Positions 45,204-57,299 of a stretch of DNA of 64,000 nt are shown in pieces. The notes under the pieces are model-generated. The model did no database searches. It saw only the letters and a program-made list of their open reading frames with translations, and was not told where the DNA came from. Within the stretch, counting starts at the first letter, position 1, and every line of letters begins with the position of its first letter. The position numbers were made by a program, and so were the translations under genes. Source of the stretch: Areca catechu (taxonomy: Eukaryota; Streptophyta; Magnoliopsida; Arecales; Arecaceae); contig CM038044.1 of the NCBI GenBank assembly GCA_021397845.1, forward strand, positions 59,247,851 to 59,311,850. The letters run 5' to 3'.

Positions 45204-48200
45204 TTAATCAAAAGGATTAATGACCCCTAATTCTCTTCTAATCATACAGAACCGATCTTCATTAAGTAGCTTGGTCAATATATCAGCCAATTTTATTTCA
45301 ATGCAAACAAATTCAAGCAAAACATCATTATTTTGATTATGATCTCTAATAAAATGATTTCTAATTTCAATGTATTTACTTCTAGAGTGTTGAATAGGAT
45401 TTTTAGTTAAGTTTATAGTACTAGTATTGTCCATCTTATTGGTGTTTTAGTTAGTTTCATGCCAAAATCTTTAAGTTATTGCTTAATCTACAAGATTTGA
45501 GCACAACTTCTAGCTGCAATATATTTAGCTTCAGCTGTTGTAATGCAACTAAATTTTATTTATTGTTAAACCATGAGATTAAGTTAACTCCAAGAAACTG
45601 ACAAGTTCCAGAATTACTTTTTCTATCTAATTACACCCTGCAAAGTCAGCATCAGATATACAATCAAATCAATAGCTGAATTCTTAGAGTACCATAGTCT
45701 AATATCAATAGAGCCAGATAAATATCTAAGTATATGTTTAACAGCCATTAAATAAAATTCTTTAGGAGTAGACTGATATCTAGCATACATACATATACTA
45801 AATATAATATCTGGTCTAGAAGAATTTAAGTACAATAGTGAACCAATGATACCTCTACATAATTTTTTATCAACATTTTTACCTGATTTATCTTTTTCAA
45901 GTTTGCAAGAAGGGATCATAGTTGTACTACCTATTGGCTTGGTTGTCTTCTTTCCAAACTTCTTTAAGATTTCTCTTGTATAGTTAGCTCTTGGTTGATG
46001 AAGATCCCTTCTTTAGTTTGCTTGATTTGGAGTTCGAGGAAGAAGTTTAGTTCACCCATCATACTCATCTCGAACTCTCCTTGCATTAGCTCGGCAAACA
46101 CTTGACAAAGTATTTCATTAGTAGCACCGAAAATGATATCATCAACAAAAATTTATACTACTAAGAAATTATTATTTTTCTTTTTCAAAAATAGTGTAGT
46201 ATCTATATTTTCTCTAGTAAAATCATTTTCAATCAAAAAATTATTGAGTCTTTCATACCATGCACGATGGGATTGTTTTAAACCATAAAGTACCTTGTGA
46301 AATTTAAAAACATGATCTTGATGTGCATGATTTTCAAAGCTAGGTGGTTGTTCAACATAAATTTCTTCAATAATATATTCATTTAAAAATGTACTTTTAA
46401 CATCCATTTGAAATAGTTTGAAATCCATAAAATATGTAAATGCTAAAAGTAATCCAATAGCTTCAAGTCTAGCTACTGGAGCAAAGATTTCATCAAAATC
46501 TATTTATTCTTCTTATTTATAATCCTTGGCTACAAGTTTATAGTCTTGTTTCTAGTTACTATACCATTTTCATTTAATTTATTTCTATATACCCATTTTG
46601 CACCAATTATAAAAATATTAGATGGTCTTTATATTAATGTCCAAACATTATTTCTTTTAAATTGATTTAGTTCCTCTTGCATAACAATTATCCAATTAGG
46701 GTCTTTTCAGCTTCTTCAATGCATTTAGATTTAATTAGAGATACAGAAGCTATGTCACATTCATTTCTAATAGAGAATCTAGTTCTTACCCCTCTCGATG
46801 GATTACCTAAGATTTAATATTTCTTAGGATGTCCATGAGCATACCTCCATTCTTTTGGTAGATCTTTGTGCTTCGATGAAGATCTTGTGACTTCTTCTTC
46901 ATTCTCCTTATTTTGATCTTCAATTTTCTTTGGAAGCGGGATCATCTAATGTTAGCTTCTTAAGTCCTTCAATACCTACATACTCATTAGAAGCATCCTC
47001 TTTTCTAAAGGATTTATTTGTAGACTCTTCAAATATAACATGCACAGACTCTTCTACAACTAATATTCTTTTGTTAAAAATCCTGTATGCTTTGCTAGAT
47101 GTAGAGTATCATAGAAAGATACCTTCATCTGACTTGAAATTCAAATTTATCCAAATTATCTTTTCCATTATTCAAAATAAAATTTTTATAGCCAAAAACC
47201 AGAAAATATTTCTAAGTAGGTTTTCTTTCTTTTTAAAGCTCATAAGGTATTTTCCTTAAAATTGGCTAAATTAAAATATGATTTAAAATATAACAGGCAG
47301 TATTAATAGCTTCCGTCCAAAAGTACCTTGGAAGATCATTTTCACAAAGCATAGTGCATGCCATTTCTTCTAAAGTATGATTTTTCTTTCTACCATCCCA
47401 TTTTATTGAGGTATCTTAGGTGCAGAGAAATTATGTTCAATTCCTTTTTCATTACAAAAATTTTTAAAATCTTGATTTTTAATTTAGTTCCATGGTTACT
47501 TTGAATATAAATAACTGAAGTACCTTTTTTATTTGAAACTTTTCAATAAAACTTCAAGAAAGCTAAGAAGGATTTATCTTTATGTGCTAAAAATAAAATC
47601 CTTGTAAATCTTGAAAAATCATCCACTATGACCAATCCATATCTCTTACCTCCTAGGCTTGTGGTCCTAGTTGGTCCAAAGAGATCCATAAGAAGTAGTT
47701 ATAGTAGCCTAGATGTTGAAAACATTCCTTTAGTTTTGAAGGATGTTTTTGTCTATTTTTCAAATTGATAAGCTTCACAAATCTTATCTTTTTCAAATAT
47801 AAGTTTTAGTAAATCTCTTATTAAATTCTTTTTGCATAATTTATAAAGTAGATGCATGCTTGCATGACCTAATATACGATGCTAAAGCCAACTAGTCTCA
47901 TTAATTGTGGAATTCATTGCAACTAGGCATTCACCATCATGTAAAGGTAAATTATCAAGATCAACAAGATAGATGTTACCATGCCTATTTCCAATGAATT
48001 TTGCTCCATTATTATCAGGACTAGAGACCTTGCAAAGAGATGATTCAAAAATTACTTTAAAACCTTTATCGCAAAACTGATTAATACTAAGTAGATTATG
48101 CTTTAATTCTTCAACTAATAGAACATTATCAATAAAAGTAGAAGAAAGATATAAACTTTATCGATACTAATAATTTTTTTTACCATTATCTCTAAAAGTT

Positions 48201-48325
48201 ACACTCCCTTCATTTTGAGCCTCAAGAGATGTGAATTTCTTTACATCTCCTATCATGTGTCTTGAGCAACCACTATCAAGATACCATAATCTCTTCTTTT
48301 TTTTGGTTGCAAGACATACCTGCAA
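45204..48325 (-). pseudogene. Sirevirus-2 pol (PR-IN-RT-RNase H)
   Basis: In element order: protease LWYLDSGCSRHMIGD near 48,250-48,300; the integrase zinc-binding region with GHASMHLLYKL near 47,860; the core with RYGLVIVDDFSRFTRILFL near 47,610; and the region VQNGY/IEIN. RT then shows LFQMDVKSTFLNEYIIEEIY and EQPPSFENH (46,320-46,420), the catalytic FVDDIIFGATN box near 46,120-46,155 and MSMMGELNFF. RNase H includes YARYQSTPKEFYLMAVKHIL (45,730-45,800), NTSTINLTKNPIQHSRSKYI and the end LADILTKLLNEDRFCMIRRE. Catalytic words survive, but the reading frame is broken many times. Confidence 0.9.
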
Positions 48326-48331
48326 AACAGA

Positions 48332-50025
48332 TCAAGTGTTCATTTTAGGTACCCAAGCCATCTTGGATCCTTTAGGATTAGTACTAAGGATGGTTCCTTT
48401 TGGAATCCGAACTTTTCTAGAATTGTTTATCTCTCTTAGGTCACATTGATATGATTTGTGCTCGAATTTTCTACAACTAAAGCATGTAACATTAGATGAT
48501 GTAGGAACAAAAAATTCTTGGAGAAATTTTTGTTTCTTTTGTTGCTTATAACCAAGTGCTGTTTTATCAAATATAGCTCTTTGATTGTTCAATAATAAAT
48601 TTAACTTTTCAGAACTAAAAGTAAATTTTTCAACAAAAGGTTTAACTTTGTTGAGCTCTTCCTTGAATTTTTTATTTTCTATCTTAGGGTCTTTATTTTT
48701 CTTAAAAAGTTCAATGTTTGAAATAATAGCCTTGGGTCTTTTCAAAACCTCTATTTTCATTGATAAGGCATTCTTTTATTTTTCTAAAATATCAATCTTA
48801 GTTTTTAAATTACTATTTTTATTTGTAAGATTGGTATTTTCATGAGAAAATGAACTAGCATGCTTTTTCAACTTTTTATTCTCAATTTTCAATAATTTGT
48901 ATGCATGCATATCAAAGGCATCTCTAAGCTCATCAAAAGTAAAATCAATTTCAAATTCAGATTGTAGCTTATCTTCTTGATCCATGAGGCAAAGATTGGC
49001 AACTTCTGATTATTCTTTCTCTGAGCTGAAGTCTTCACTGTCACTCCATGTAGACATCATTGCCTTCTTTCTAAACTTCTTTTTGAATTTCTTTAGGAGA
49101 GGACAATTAGCCTTGAAGTTTCTTGGCTTCTTGAATTCGAAGCAAATTGGTTGATCCTTCTTCTTTTTTCTTTTTCTTTTCTCTTTTCCTTGCTAGGATG
49201 AGGCTTTCTTTTCGTAGAAAATTTTTTTCCTTCTCATGAATCTTTTAAATTTTCTTGCAATAAGTGCTTCTTCATCCTCATTTTCTTCTTTCTTAGATTC
49301 TTAACTTGAAGGCTCATCTGGTATAGTGGATTTGAATGATATCTGCTTTTTCTTTCTATTCGCATCAATTGCCTTTTGCTTCATGTTCAACTCATAAGTC
49401 ATGAGTGAACCAACAAGTTATTCTAAAGGAAGTGTCTCAACATCTTTGGCTTCTTGAATTGCTGTGGCTTTTGGATCCCAAGATGTTGGCAAAGACTTGA
49501 GAATTTTATTTTACAAGGTAAGCGTTAGACATGACCTTTCCAAGACTTCTTATACCATTTACAACATTAGTAAATATAGTATACATATCAATAATAGATT
49601 CCTTGGGCTCCATTCTAAACATCTCATAAGTATGTACAAGCATATTTACTTAAGTATTTTTCACTTGATTGGTAGCCTCATGAGTAACCTCAAGTGTATC
49701 TCATATTTCCTTCACAGAGATGCATGCAAAAATCCTATTAAATTCACTATGATTCAATGCACAATAAAGCCAGTTCATTGCCTTAGCATTAATCTCGGAT
49801 TGCTTAATATCTTTTTCATCCCAATCCTCTTTGAGTTTTGGAATGGAAATGCATTAAAGATAATTAAAAGAATATGTGGACCTTTTTCAATAACTTTCCA
49901 AAGATTAAAATGCATATAAATATTCTCATGCAGGTTATTCAATATGTGTAATTTGTGCCATTAAAATAAGGTGGTCTATTTGAGGCTTGTCCCTCAACAA
50001 TACCAGAATCTAAAGGGGCTGCCAT
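48332..50025 (-). pseudogene. Sirevirus-2 gag
   Basis: The start at 50,025 (MAAPLDSGIVEGQASNRPPY, then FNGTNYTY) is the usual Sirevirus gag opening. The middle is degraded. A first zinc knuckle reads CFEFKKPRNFKANC near 49,100-49,145 (second C lost and H changed to N) in a lysine-rich context. Two open frames (48,776-48,985 and 48,332-48,760) encode a lysine-rich coiled coil (KIENKKLKKHASSFSHENTN) and a second, intact-looking knuckle, CFSCRKFEHKSYQC, near 48,440-48,490. The extended gag with a coiled coil between two knuckles fits Sireviruses. Confidence 0.85.
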
Positions 50026-50068
50026 AGATCTTTGACTTAAGGTGATTAAACCTATAAACTTAGAATGT

Positions 50069-50081
50069 GGCTTTGATACCA
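50069..50081 (-). other. Sirevirus-2 primer-binding site
   Basis: The minus strand reads TGGTATCAAAGCC two bases inside the LTR. It matches the complement of initiator tRNA-Met 3' end (TGGTATCAGAGCC) with one G-to-A change. The array words GCTTTGATAC in Sirevirus-1 are exactly complementary to this variant. Confidence 0.9.
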
Positions 50082-50083
50082 CT

Positions 50084-51522
50084 TGTTGCATAGATAAGCA
50101 ATCCAAGAGGGGGGGTGAATTGGGTTTCAAAAACTTTTGCAATGATTTAAACAAGTATGTGCCAATTCAAATCAAGTGCTTGTTTTTTTCCAAAGTGTTT
50201 GTGTGCTTAATAATAATATGCACCAAAAATAATAAGATAATTTCAAGTAGAGCAAAGAACAACTACAAACACAAAGATATATAATGGTTCGGTGCATACC
50301 ATAGCACCTACATCCATTCTCCAAGCTTTTCTTGGGAATTCACTATAATCCACTTGATTATAGCTGATTAGTTTTTCGGGCTTACTAATCACAATCATTT
50401 GGTTTTCACAAGGCTTACCAAAAACCTCTTTGATTTTTACAAGGCTAACCAAAAATCTAGTTGGTTTTTCGGGCTCATCAATAATCTAAGTTGGTTTTCA
50501 AAGCTCACCAATAACCAAATCTCTAACTTCAATCCTCTTGAAGCTAAGAAAAACAAAGTATTCAAGTACAAGTAAAGAATACAATAAGCTTTCTAAAACA
50601 AAAGCAAATATCTCTTTGAAGCTCTTTGAAGATGTTGAAGATGCTTGTCTTCAAGTTGTTGAAGCCTTAATCAATGCTTGGAGGATGGACTTGAATGCTT
50701 CTTGAATGCTCTTGAATGCTTGAAGGCTCAACTTCCCTCAAAATTAATGAACTCTTAATGGATAATCAATAAAACTTCATTAGTTACTTTTTTCTTGAAT
50801 TTGATCCACTTTAAATACCTTTTCAAGCCTTAAATGACCATTTTTGACTATTGGAGAAGTGAAAGTAGCCGGTAGGGGTGTAAAGGATCAATTTTGTACC
50901 TAAAAAAACTAGCCATTACTATTTATCAGAACTTCGAGTATCGACACTTTAGGTCATGAGTCGACACATGAGTCGATACTAGTTCAAAAAAGTCTTCTGA
51001 AGCCCTTTAGAATGTAATGGTATCGATACTTTTTTTGGTAAGTTGACACTTTATCTCTATGAGTTGACACTTAAAGAAGGCTTGATTTTAGCATGTTTTG
51101 TATCATTTTTGTCTCAGGCCTTGAGTCAACCCTTGAGTCAACACTTGAGCTCCATGAGTCGACACTTCATGCGTGCCATCTAAAATTTCTTCTGTGTATC
51201 AGCTCAAGTCTCTGTGAGTTGACACTATGAGTCGACACTTCATTCCATGAGTGTCGGCTAAAACTTTCTTGAAATTCTTCTAAAACTCTAATAAAACTTT
51301 TCCAAATCTAAGATTTGAATCCTTCAAGGTCATTCTCATGTACCAAGGTCCATTTAACTTGAAACTTCATCCATAAAACTGTCTTTTTCAACAAGATGAC
51401 AAGCAATTTAGACTTTCAACAAGTAAGTACCCTGTTCTGATAAACATACTTTTAACACATAATTAATACTCAAATATACTTAAGTATTTTATTAATCATC
51501 AAAATTAAGACAGGAGTCAATA
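50084..51522 (-). repeat. Sirevirus-2 5' LTR (right)
   Basis: This 1,439-base LTR starts TGTTGCATAGATAAGCAATC and ends GGAGTCAATA; the terminal CA has become TA. It keeps most of the U3 words (GAGTCGACACTT, GAGTCGATACTA) at 50,933-51,250. Differences from the left LTR are scattered substitutions and a few short indels. Confidence 0.93.
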
Positions 51523-52350
51523 GAGTAGCTTTTGGATTTCACTTCTAGTGATGAAGATCATAAAGTTTGCAAGCTACATAGGTCCATTTATGGATTAAAC
51601 AAGCTTTTCAGAGGTGGAACACTTGTTTCAATTATACGATCAAATCATTTGATTTTATTAAAAATGAGGAGGAACCTTGTATACAAAAAGGTATGTACAA
51701 GAAGGTCAGTAGGAAGGCTATCACAATCCTTGTATTGTATGTAGATGACATCCTCCTGATTGGGAATGACATTCCCATGCTAACTTCAATTAAGAGTTAG
51801 TTATCCAGAGAGTTATTCATAAAAAACCTAGGTGAAGCATCTTATATTCTAGGAATTAAGGTTTATAAAGATAGACTGAATAGGATGCTTGCCCTTTCAT
51901 AGAAGATGTACATAGAGGAAGTGCTGAAAAGGTTTAGTATAGAAAAGTATAAAAGGGGAGGTCTATCCCATAGGCATGGCATTAGTCTCTCAAAGAAGTT
52001 GTATCCTAGCACACCTGAGAAGATTCAGTGGATGAGCAAGATCCCTTATATTTTGGTAATAGGGAGCCTCATGTATGCTATGTTGTATACACAACTTGAT
52101 ATAAACCTTGCTGTGAGTGTCATGAGGAGGTATCAATTGAATCCAAGCAAAGCACACTAAACTACCACGAAGAACATTCTTAAGTACTTGGGAAGAACTA
52201 GGAATTTATTCTTTATCTTTGGAAAAAGTTTTGAGTTGTAGGTGGAGGAATACATTGATTTAGACTTTATATATCTTATCTTGATGATAGAAGGTCTACA
52301 TCAGGATGTATCTTTCTTAGGAAATCCTCTAGTAATGGCATTTATCAAGC
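51523..52350 (+). pseudogene. Copia-3 RT and RNase H, end part
   Basis: After the duplicated GAGTA, RT continues with DHKVCKLHRSIYGLNK near 51,550-51,600, the catalytic LYVDDILLIGNDIPML near 51,735-51,780 and YIEEVLKRFSIEKYKRGGLS with HRHGISLSKKLYPSTPEKI near 51,906-52,020. RNase H starts near 52,235 (VEEYIDLDF) and fades after 52,340. The 3' LTR of this element is not recognised. Confidence 0.85.
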
Positions 52351-52717
52351 CACTAATGGGATGATTGTCCAAGGGAGGCTCTATTTCAAGTCAGGATTGG
52401 TCACCGAAAGTCTGTGTGCATTTGGGTTGCTTCACATAAATCCACAGATTTTCTCGAGAACCAATGCTTTGATCTCCTTCATTGTGAGGAAGTCCTTAGT
52501 GTAATATCTATACTCTTGATGAAAATGATAATATTTTATGAGATTCTTTATGGACCTCTTGCTCATCTTCCTGGGCTAGTGGATGGTGTCCTAGTTCTTG
52601 ACCTTCATCAGGACCTGCTTCCCGGGAATGTTCAATAGTGTGAACTCTTTTCATGGCGATGGCATGAGCTTCTAGAATGGCAATGGGGTCTAGACTTGCT
52701 TCACTTCTTGGGCTAAG

Positions 52718-52880
52718 GAGAAGGGAGAGAGTGAGTCTCCTAGGGGCACTTACACTCTCCCTTCTCATTTCTCTTCACTGCCATACCTCTTGGGGTCTTA
52801 CACTCTCCCTTACTCCACCTCTTAAGATAAGGAGAAGGGAGAGAGTGAGTCTCCTAGTGGCACGTACACTCTTCCTTTTC
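52718..52880. repeat. Duplicated hairpin unit
   Basis: GAGAAGGGAGAGAGTGAG (52,718-52,735) and CTTACACTCTCCCTTCTC (52,749-52,766) form an inverted repeat with two mismatches and a loop containing TCTCCTAGGGGCA. The whole unit recurs 114 bases later (52,832-52,880) with more mismatches in the right arm. The surrounding DNA (52,351-53,004) holds no recognised gene. Confidence 0.75.
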
Positions 52881-53004
52881 ATTTATCTTCAGCATTGATA
52901 TACTTTTCGGAGTGAGACAGGAGCTCCAAAAGATTGCAAGGGAACCTCTAGGAGAGGGGAGTGGTACAAGCCTCCAACTCAAAGCCCCCTCATATGGGAT
53001 GATA

Positions 53005-53935
53005 TTGGGCCTCATGTGGTGCTCCCAAGGCTCAAGGGACTAAGGCTATGTCCAAGGTCCAAGGTTAATGATGTGTTTATGGGACTTCTAGGGCTAGTTT
53101 GGGCCCTAGTGCAAAAGATTGTCAGCTTTTTGGGTCTTGAGTTTCAGTGGACTTCAGTGGACTTGAGCATCGAGGGGCTAGGTTATATTCAGCTGGTTTT
53201 GAGTCCTAGGTATGTATGATTGGGCTGAGTCAAGGTTATATTTGGGCTTGGGAATTTCAATTATACATCAAGTTAGCCAAGGAGAGTTTATATGTTTAGG
53301 TCAAAGTGACCTTATATATATATATACTTTATGTATTTGGGGCTGATTGAAGCCAAGTATAATTGAACATCCCTTTCTTCCTCATATCCTCTTTCTCCCC
53401 CTCTCTCTCCCTCTCTATTTGCCACCCCCTACTAGGGGAAAAGCTCTGATCAGGTTGCTACATCAAGGAAGAAGAAGAAATCTATTAGCGCTTGGGTTCC
53501 TAGTCAAAGTAGGAATCCCCTAGCACCCAAGAGATTTTGGGCCGCCTGCTTGCTGCTCCTATTCCCTATCAAACTTGGTGATCTCAAGCCTATTCCAAGT
53601 TGGTTCTATGTCCTAATAGGAGGATGATTAGATCTAGAAGAGATCAGGTAGGATTGGTAGGTGTTGGAGAAAGATTGCTAAGGATTCCTAGTCCTAGTAG
53701 GAATCCTAATGCCTAGATAAGTTGGACTTATCCCTTGTCCCTTCTGTTTGGAGTTTGACTAGGAGCTTTTGAGGGTTGATTCCACCCTAGTTTAAGGACC
53801 AATCAAGGAGTTTTAGACCTGGTTAAGGTCTAGAAGGCATGGAGGATGTTGGATCTCTTGGAAGGCTCCTACGCATCAAGGCCTTGTGGTTGTCAAGGCT
53901 ATTTGTTTCAATCCCTTATAGCTGCTACCTTAAAT
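53005..53935 (+). repeat. Family X LTR, left copy (edges approximate)
   Basis: The segment begins near CATGTGGTGCTCCCAAGGC and follows the layout of the solo LTR at 35,732: a TATATATATATA box near 53,310, then a pyrimidine-rich CCCTCTCTCTCCC run near 53,395. Text similarity is clear at the start and around the promoter, but weaker toward the end. Boundaries are not fixed. Confidence 0.5.
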
Positions 53936-54912
53936 TAATTTTCTGGGATTGGTTATTGGTAAATGGATGTCCATGCACATAGGAACAAGTTCATACAAGT
54001 GAATCTAGAGAAGAGGTCACCCAAGGGATCATGGTCAAGGTGGAGCTGAAGAAGCAACTATACGGCATTCAGATGCAGGAAGGTAGGGAAGGAGTTAGGG
54101 TATCTTCAGCAATTCGACCAAAGAAAGATTTGCAAAGCCTTGAGATTATGGAGATGGTTGATTTCTAGAGTGTCGCTACTAGTTCAGAGGATGAAAAGGT
54201 CCTCTTGGGTGTTTCAAAGAGGTCTGCGAAGAGTAGAGGGTCCAAATTAAGAGCAGCTATGGTGGAGGTGCAACAGGAGCCTAGAAGGACAACTTTGGGT
54301 AGTTGATCTAGATTTTGATTTTTTTCCTCTACAAGAGCACTAGGAGCAATTATCATTTAGGTGGAGCACTGATTAGAGATGCCTTTAAAGGTGGAGGGAG
54401 GTTTAGCATAACTTCAGAGCCAAGAGGTGCAAGGGAAGGCACCAGATTCCAGTACCAGTAATAATGATGCACTACACAGGTTGATGCAAGATTTACGGGC
54501 ATTGGAGGGCATGGCTTTGGGGAGATTATGTCAAATGATTTGGTTGTAGTAAGAATAGGACCTAGATTTCTATATGAGAAGGCTGAGGCAAGTCTCAAGA
54601 GAGATAGGTGGGTCCAAGCTAGAATAGTCGAGTTATATTCCCTTTAACAAAAATTGAAACAACAGTTGGTGCAAGTGTAGAATAAGAAGATACCAACAAT
54701 ACATAGGAGGGTGCTCGAATACAAGCAAGGAGGTTTAGCCTAGGTGGAGGTAGTCCTCTTAAAGACCTCCAGGGTTAAATGGTTTGGCATGCATTGGCAT
54801 TTGCATAGGGAGCTATTAAGATGTGCAGTAGTAGTGCAGCGATTGTAGGCTGGTGCAGACGGTTTGCATAGAGCATGACAAGACTTGTGGATACCAAGGT
54901 GGATATTTTTGG
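53936..54912 (+). other. Unrecognised core between two family X LTRs
   Basis: About 1 kb of purine-rich plus strand lies between the two family X LTR-like segments. Plus-strand frames give hydrophilic fragments (AHRNKFIQVNLEKRSPKGSW) with many stops, and no domain is recognisable. It could be the reduced interior of a non-autonomous LTR element. I cannot assign a function. Confidence 0.4.
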
Positions 54913-55559
54913 TGTAGGTATGGTTCTCCCAAGCCTTGACAAGCTAGAAGAGAAGTTATGGTGATGGCTCCATGTGTCTAGCATCAATTTGGATTCTAGG
55001 ACTAAGATCGGTTTGGTCCTAGGTTGGAGGTTTGGCCCTTTATGGGCTCAGATCCAGGATTTTGGATCTTAAGGGGCCTAATTAAATTTTGGATTGGGTT
55101 TGAGTCCAAGTGGGTATAAGAGTGGGTCAACTCATGGGTGTACATGGGCTTGGACGAGTGCTTCCTAATTAGATTAGCCTTGGAAGAATTAGAGTTATGT
55201 TCATTTATTCTATTCCTAATTGGATTATGATGGCCCTTTGGTATATAAAAGGGCTCACCACATAACCTAAGATTTGAAGAGGAATCAAAGTAATCTCTAT
55301 TCTCCCTAAATCCCTCTCTCTCTCCTCTCTCTCCCTATCTCCTCGTGCCCTAAAGAGATTTCATACCTTATAGAAGAAACATGCCAAGAAGAGTTTAGTG
55401 CTAGACAAGTTTAAGTGTAATTAGTCCCCAATTCCAGGGGCTCTCTCTCTTTCACTTAAAATCCCTTGTTCCAGATCTTTGTGCATTGATTTGAAGCAAT
55501 AATGAAGGTGTTCTCATATGGGATTTCATGTTTAAAAGCTTATCTAAAGAGGCATGTGA
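54913..55559 (+). repeat. Family X LTR, right copy (truncated)
   Basis: The start TGTAGGTATGGTTCTCCCAA matches the other two copies (GGTGCTCCTAAGCCTTGG). The shared text includes GATTCTAGGACTAAGATCGG, CTAGGTTGGAGGTTTGGCCC, and TTTGGGTATATAAAAGGGCTC-like promoter near 55,238, followed by CCCTCTCTCTCTCC. The chromovirus cluster begins at 55,560 and cuts it. The rest may lie beyond the window. Confidence 0.6.
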
Positions 55560-56925
55560 TGCGGGATATAAGATGCAAAATTAATCTACTGATTTAATGT
55601 TCAATTAATAGTAATTATGTAGTGATTTAATTCAGGAAATCAGACTCAGTAATTATCTAAACTAGACAAGTCAACTAGTTACCCTACCCATAATATAAAT
55701 CAAACAAAACTAATTAAATAATAGTACTTGTTGATTAAGAAATCACCTAAACTAAGGTTCCTACTTTCAAAGAATCAGAACTAAGAGAGAAGGAAGGGTT
55801 TTAGTTACCAACAAGGATTTTCAGTGCTCTTGAAGTGGATCTGATTTAGCACTCTAGGATTTCATGGCAGGACTTCAAGGTTATCGTTCCTCGGGCTCCA
55901 ATCTGCAACGAAGTTGGTTCCAAAGCAAGGATCACCTTCACTTCAGATCTTGATCACCTGCAATCACTCACAAAATTTCAAGTTAGTTGGTGTATTGGAA
56001 AGAAGAATATTGAAGGAAGAGGAAAGGGAAGAAGGAAGGTTAAAGGTGGCGGCTAGAGTTTTGGATTGTTGGATGGATTGATGGACCTCATGCCCCCTCC
56101 CTCATGGAGTTCGATGCCCTCAAAGAAAAGAAATTGAAGAGAATAATCTCACTTTATTTCATAAAAATAAGAAGGGGGTTTGGGGGTGGTATTTATAGAC
56201 CATATACAGGATGAGTGTGGGTTACAAATTGTTGAGTTCTTGTTGAAGTGGCAAGAACTTCTTGGAATTGGCTTTTCTTAGGCAGCAAACTCTTCTTGAA
56301 TCCCTCTCATAGCATCATGGCTTCTTGGCATATGGATTTCTTGGGCTTCTTCCACTTGGGTGACATCAAGTGAGGAGCTTTATCCATTTAGGCGACAACT
56401 CTTGAAATAAAGTGTGCGACAATTCTTGAAATAATGTGGGTGACAAGACTTCTTTCCTTGATTTTGGTCCTTTTGAATTCAAATATGAGTGTCAACAATT
56501 TATGAGATATTGGCACCCTCCCTTCTTTATTGATTGGCATCGATCCTTCTCCTAGAGTCGATCTTGAACTTCTTGTATTTCAAACTTGAAAGGTAGATAA
56601 GAGAGAGGATAGAGGTGGACTCTCATCTCTTTGTGAACTTTAAACACTTCTTGATAGGCGTTTCCTTGAAATGGAATTCCTTTATGATGGGCGATGAGAA
56701 AAGATGTTGCACCCCCCCTCCTTGGCCAACTTTTCTTGGATGGGCGACAACAATTAATTCTTCTTATGGTCGACTAAGATAAGGTGATATGGCAGATGAT
56801 GTGGCATAGATGTCCAAGGTGATGTGGCATGTGATGGTGTGGCACCAAGAACTGGTTGGCATGACTAGAATTGGGTTGGGCACATGGTATCTTGAATTGG
56901 CCCCTCTTGTATTACAAGACTCAAT
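55560..56925 (-). repeat. Chromovirus cluster, left LTR
   Basis: This is the 3' LTR of the minus-strand chromovirus copy B, with approximate edges TGCGGGATATAAG on the left and GACTCAATA on the right. It shares layout with 58,583-60,241: a TATA-like GGTATTTATAGACC near 56,190 on the plus strand against AATTTATAGGGCTTTATAAGG near 59,440, and TTGAGTC...AATACAAG text at the U3 start. Sequence similarity is patchy, so the pair is old. Confidence 0.55.
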
Positions 56926-57299
56926 AACTAATTACAGGACATAGTCAACTAAATAATTAAAGAGCTAACTCTAAACCTAAACTTGATCAAATTGAACCCA
57001 ATTTGAACAAAAGGCATAATCTCACAAAAATTAAATTTTGATTCAACTTGGTAAATAGGGTTTGTTTGTATATATACATGACTCGATTGAATTTGGTGTT
57101 TAGGACTGAATCCAACTGGGCTAAAATAACACAATTTAAAATTGACTATGTTCAAGTGATGTGGGACTTAGGGCTTAGGGTTTATTCACAGGTAATCCAC
57201 AGGGATGTGGGATTGAGCTATCATTTCCTTCTGGCCCTGGTGTCTATGCCAATTCTTCCCGGGTGGGAGAAACTCGATCTTGCTAAGAATGGGACAACT

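Larger units (their letters stand above)
40376..51522 (-). mobile_element. Sirevirus-2: complete Ty1/copia Sirevirus
   Basis: This is an 11,147-base minus-strand element with LTRs at 40,376-41,832 and 50,084-51,522 and the flanking duplication GAGTA (40,371-40,375 and 51,523-51,527). It holds a primer site, gag with two zinc knuckles, pol, a spacer, the env-like ORF3, a motif array and a polypurine tract in the correct order. A third ORF after pol marks the Sirevirus (Maximus/SIRE1) lineage. It sits inside the RT of Copia-3. Numerous stops make it inactive. Confidence 0.93.

Noticed and set aside
52508..52898. Frames of 73-86 codons around the duplicated hairpin
   Set aside because: They read through the hairpin repeat on both strands, and no similarity to a known protein is visible.
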